A stretch of 7,006 nucleotides of DNA from Lachnospiraceae bacterium (lineage in GTDB: Bacteria; Bacillota; Clostridia; Lachnospirales; Lachnospiraceae): NCBI GenBank assembly GCA_009774395.1, contig VSNQ01000178.1, positions 1 to 7,006 on the forward strand, written 5' to 3'. How positions within the stretch are numbered: the first letter of the stretch is position 1; each line of letters starts with the position of its first letter. The notes under the pieces were generated by a model. That model was not told the DNA's origin, did no database searches, and worked only from the letters and a program-made list of their open reading frames with translations. The translations under genes were made by a program, and so were the position numbers. Below, in pieces: positions 5,479-7,006 of this stretch.

Positions 5479-5506
5479 AACATCTACAAAAAGAACTTTC
5501 TCACTG

Positions 5507-6871
5507 CTATTTTTGATATGTGTTCTCTATGGAATGCTGTTGTGTATATTTTTGTTGTATATTTTTGGCAGAATTTAGAGCGACTGAAATTTTTAATCCG
5601 CAATTTTCGCAGATAAATTCTGTTCCCTGTCGTTTCCCTTCTGCTGCACATTTCGAGCAAATTTTACCTGTACCATTAGAATTGATTTCTATTAATTCAA
5701 TACCATTTAGTTGGCACTTATACACCAGCCGCTCTCGAATATATCCGCGAAAACTCCGCGCCAATTTCCTGTTTGCCGCTTTAGCATAAATCTTTGTCTT
5801 ATTTTTTAATACAGGCTTGGTTATTACAATCTTAGCTGGTTTTTCTGTTTGAAACATTCTGTTTATCTCGGCATTTATAAAGTTGGTTGTCCTAAGTTTT
5901 TCTTTTTCCTTCTGCCGATTATACTTTAGTTTTCCAAGATTATTTACTTCGATATTTACTGTTTTTTTCTGATTGCCACGCTCTGCATTCTGGCGATATG
6001 CCATATATGCTTTGTATCGTTCCTGATTTTTCTTGGCAAGCCGCTCTGTTTCTGGATTGGTCAATTCCTCCAGCGATTTCCCATAGATATTTTCATTCGA
6101 TAAAGTAAACATATCTTTATTGCCGATATAAACATAAATTGTATCAATGTAATCCTTATGTTTCTTCAGCTTTGTTTCAATAGGAACTCCAAGCGCCACA
6201 AAATCCTGTTTAATATGCACTTGTATCTGTCTATCAAACCTTCGGCTGTCTTTTAGTGGTATCGGAATCCGTTTTCTCGGCACTCGGCAGACAATGCGCA
6301 TTGCACCATCTTTATAAGAGTAACCATTCGGAGAAATACGAAAAGAATCCACATTTTCCGTTTTGGGCTGCGTCAGTGTTCTTCTTGTCAGCCTGCACAA
6401 AAGATTATTTAGACGTTTTACGTTAATATCAAGTCCAACCGCATTTCTAGGCATTTCATAATCCTGCCTATTTAAAATGGCGGCATATACACTGCCTATT
6501 TTCAATACCGTTCTTAAATAAATTCTGTCATTATCGTTTAGATTCTTATTCGCGGTAATTTTCTCACCAATTTTATTCTTAACGATACTCCAGTTGCACT
6601 TAATATTCGTAACGGCATCCGCTACTGCCAGTTCATAATATACCACGGGCAGATTAAGCTGCTCCCTTAATCCGCAGTAACGCATCTCATTCAAAATATT
6701 ATAGACAGGCGTTAGACCATTTAGATATTTGACTCCAGAATACTTCTCATAAACATAATTCTTAACCTTACAGCAGTCTGCGGCTATCCCTTTTAAAAAT
6801 TCCATTGTTTCTTCGGGCAGCGGCTCACTGTACTGCCAGACAATCTTTGTGATAGTAGCGTCTGAAGCCAT
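5507..6871 (-). CDS. TnpB/OrfB-family protein with inactivated RuvC active site
   Basis: The protein is 454 aa from ATG 6871; AAAGG lies 7 nt upstream, so the GTG two codons earlier is not needed. Numbering below counts from that GTG. The N-terminal half (1-240) would be the RNA/DNA-binding part, with the basic segment RVPRKRIPIPLK at 198-209. VYIGNKDMFTLSNENIYG (249-266) aligns with the RuvC-I strand of TnpB (xxIDLGxxxxxTLSxG), putting Y250 where the catalytic Asp belongs. A charged helical linker follows. KIVITKPV (349-356) occupies RuvC-II (IVxEDL), with T353 for Glu. The zinc ribbon is intact (C407, C410, C423, C426), and ISVALNSAKNI (430-440) matches xDRDxNAAxNI with A433 for the last Asp. 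All three catalytic acids therefore look lost while the fold motifs and a full-length frame remain. No TnpA is adjacent. It probably binds nucleic acid without cutting; RNA-guided repression is inference. Confidence 0.85.
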   Translation of the reverse strand: MASDATITKIVWQYSEPLPEETMEFLKGIAADCCKVKNYVYEKYSGVKYLNGLTPVYNILNEMRYCGLREQLNLPVVYYELAVADAVTNIKCNWSIVKNKIGEKITANKNLNDNDRIYLRTVLKIGSVYAAILNRQDYEMPRNAVGLDINVKRLNNLLCRLTRRTLTQPKTENVDSFRISPNGYSYKDGAMRIVCRVPRKRIPIPLKDSRRFDRQIQVHIKQDFVALGVPIETKLKKHKDYIDTIYVYIGNKDMFTLSNENIYGKSLEELTNPETERLAKKNQERYKAYMAYRQNAERGNQKKTVNIEVNNLGKLKYNRQKEKEKLRTTNFINAEINRMFQTEKPAKIVITKPVLKNKTKIYAKAANRKLARSFRGYIRERLVYKCQLNGIELIEINSNGTGKICSKCAAEGKRQGTEFICENCGLKISVALNSAKNIQQKYTQQHSIENTYQK

Positions 6872-7006
6872 ACTCACACCTTTCTGTTATTTTACAGTGC
6901 GTGACACAATCTCTTTTCGATATAAATGTTACTGTGAGGTTTTGATGATGTTATGTTTACTTGTTTGAAAGTAAGATTTTTCGTAGATTTCAGTCATCTG
7001 CGAAAA
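6872..7006. other. Upstream region of the TnpB-like gene with an edge inverted repeat
   Basis: No gene and no clear promoter is visible. TTTTCGTAGAT (6978-6988) and ATCTGCGAAAA (6996-7006) form an 11-bp inverted repeat (ten Watson-Crick pairs and one T-G) with a 7-nt loop, cut by the window edge and possibly longer. Its T-rich side comes first on both strands, the wrong order for an intrinsic terminator. TTACTT/AAGTAA forms a further 6-bp inverted repeat near 6957-6974. These could be operator sites or remnants of a transposon left end. Confidence 0.4.

Larger units (their letters stand above)
4949..5506. other. Gene-free region dense in inverted repeats
   Basis: This 558-bp gap separates the TnpB-like and glycerophosphotransferase-like genes. 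From left to right it holds a leader hairpin (4982-5018), a candidate promoter (5043-5070), and small hairpins with arms CCGCA/TGCGG (5099-5113), GCTG/CAGC (5138-5150), TTGTTTG/CAAACAA (5173-5200), GATTGT/ACAATC (5202-5216), CCGC/GCGG (5245-5255) and ATC-TTTC-GAT (5263-5272, a GAAA loop as minus-strand RNA). The larger stems at 5289-5322 and 5331-5478 follow. Short frames here have no convincing start signals. The density of perfect small hairpins suggests a transcribed structured RNA or a mobile-element end rather than an ordinary spacer. Confidence 0.6.

Noticed and set aside
4949..5506. CRISPR array or TnpA gene in the repeat-rich gap
   Set aside because: The repeats are inverted and unequal, without regular spacers, and no frame resembling a Y1 transposase is present.
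6401..6440. GLDINVKRLN in the TnpB-like protein (about residues 148-157) as an intact RuvC-I Asp
   Set aside because: It resembles the RuvC-I motif but precedes the basic RVPRKRIPIPLK segment, which in TnpB comes before RuvC-I. The VYIGNKDMFTLSN segment about 100 residues later fits RuvC-I in order and in the following TLSN turn. A structure model should confirm this.
6978..7006. Intrinsic terminator at the right edge
   Set aside because: The T-rich arm precedes the A-rich arm on both strands, the reverse of what a Rho-independent terminator needs.

Overview
The window looks like chromosomal DNA from a low-GC Firmicute, most likely class Clostridia and plausibly Lachnospiraceae. This is inferred from AT-rich intergenic DNA, strong AGGAGG-type ribosome binding sites, a perfect sigma-A promoter and the protein families present; the genus cannot be fixed. 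Every convincing gene is on the minus strand, so in transcription order the window reads from its right end to its left end.

In transcription order: (1) 5507-6871 encodes a TnpB/OrfB-family protein whose C-terminal zinc ribbon is intact but in which all three RuvC catalytic acids appear to be replaced, so it reads as a nuclease-dead TnpB homologue. No TnpA is present. (2) 4949-5506 has no gene but is packed with inverted repeats. A run of abutting hairpins at 5331-5478, just past the TnpB-like stop, is the obvious candidate for a guide-RNA scaffold. The left part holds the promoter and an AT-rich leader hairpin for the next gene. (3) 3584-4948 encodes a protein resembling CDP-glycerol glycerophosphotransferases, with a helical N-terminus and a GT-B-like C-terminus. 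(4) 3130-3583 is intergenic, with a GC-rich hairpin block and a textbook TTGACA-17-TATAAT promoter. (5) That promoter drives a two-gene unit: an 89-aa acidic protein of unknown function, overlapping by 26 bp a 141-aa retropepsin-like aspartic protease. (6) After an inverted repeat that may be a terminator come three sugar-nucleotide genes: legB (GDP-GlcNAc 4,6-dehydratase), a ptmE-type CBS/nucleotidyltransferase, and the first 74 codons of a PglD/NeuD-type acetyltransferase that runs off the left edge.

The left cluster fits the GDP-sugar route to legionaminic acid-type nonulosonic acids: PtmE makes GDP-GlcN, LegB acts on the N-acetylated GDP-sugar, an aminotransferase expected beyond the edge follows, and the PglD-like enzyme would acetylate the new amine. 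Such sugars decorate flagellin or cell-surface glycans, and the glycerophosphotransferase-like protein would also suit surface-polymer assembly.

The observations most worth following up are the catalytically dead TnpB-like protein with its structured downstream RNA region (a candidate RNA-guided DNA binder without cleavage, comparable in principle to TldR repressors), the protease plus small-protein module under a near-maximal promoter, and a triplicated 32-bp element that carries the translation start of the ptmE-like gene.
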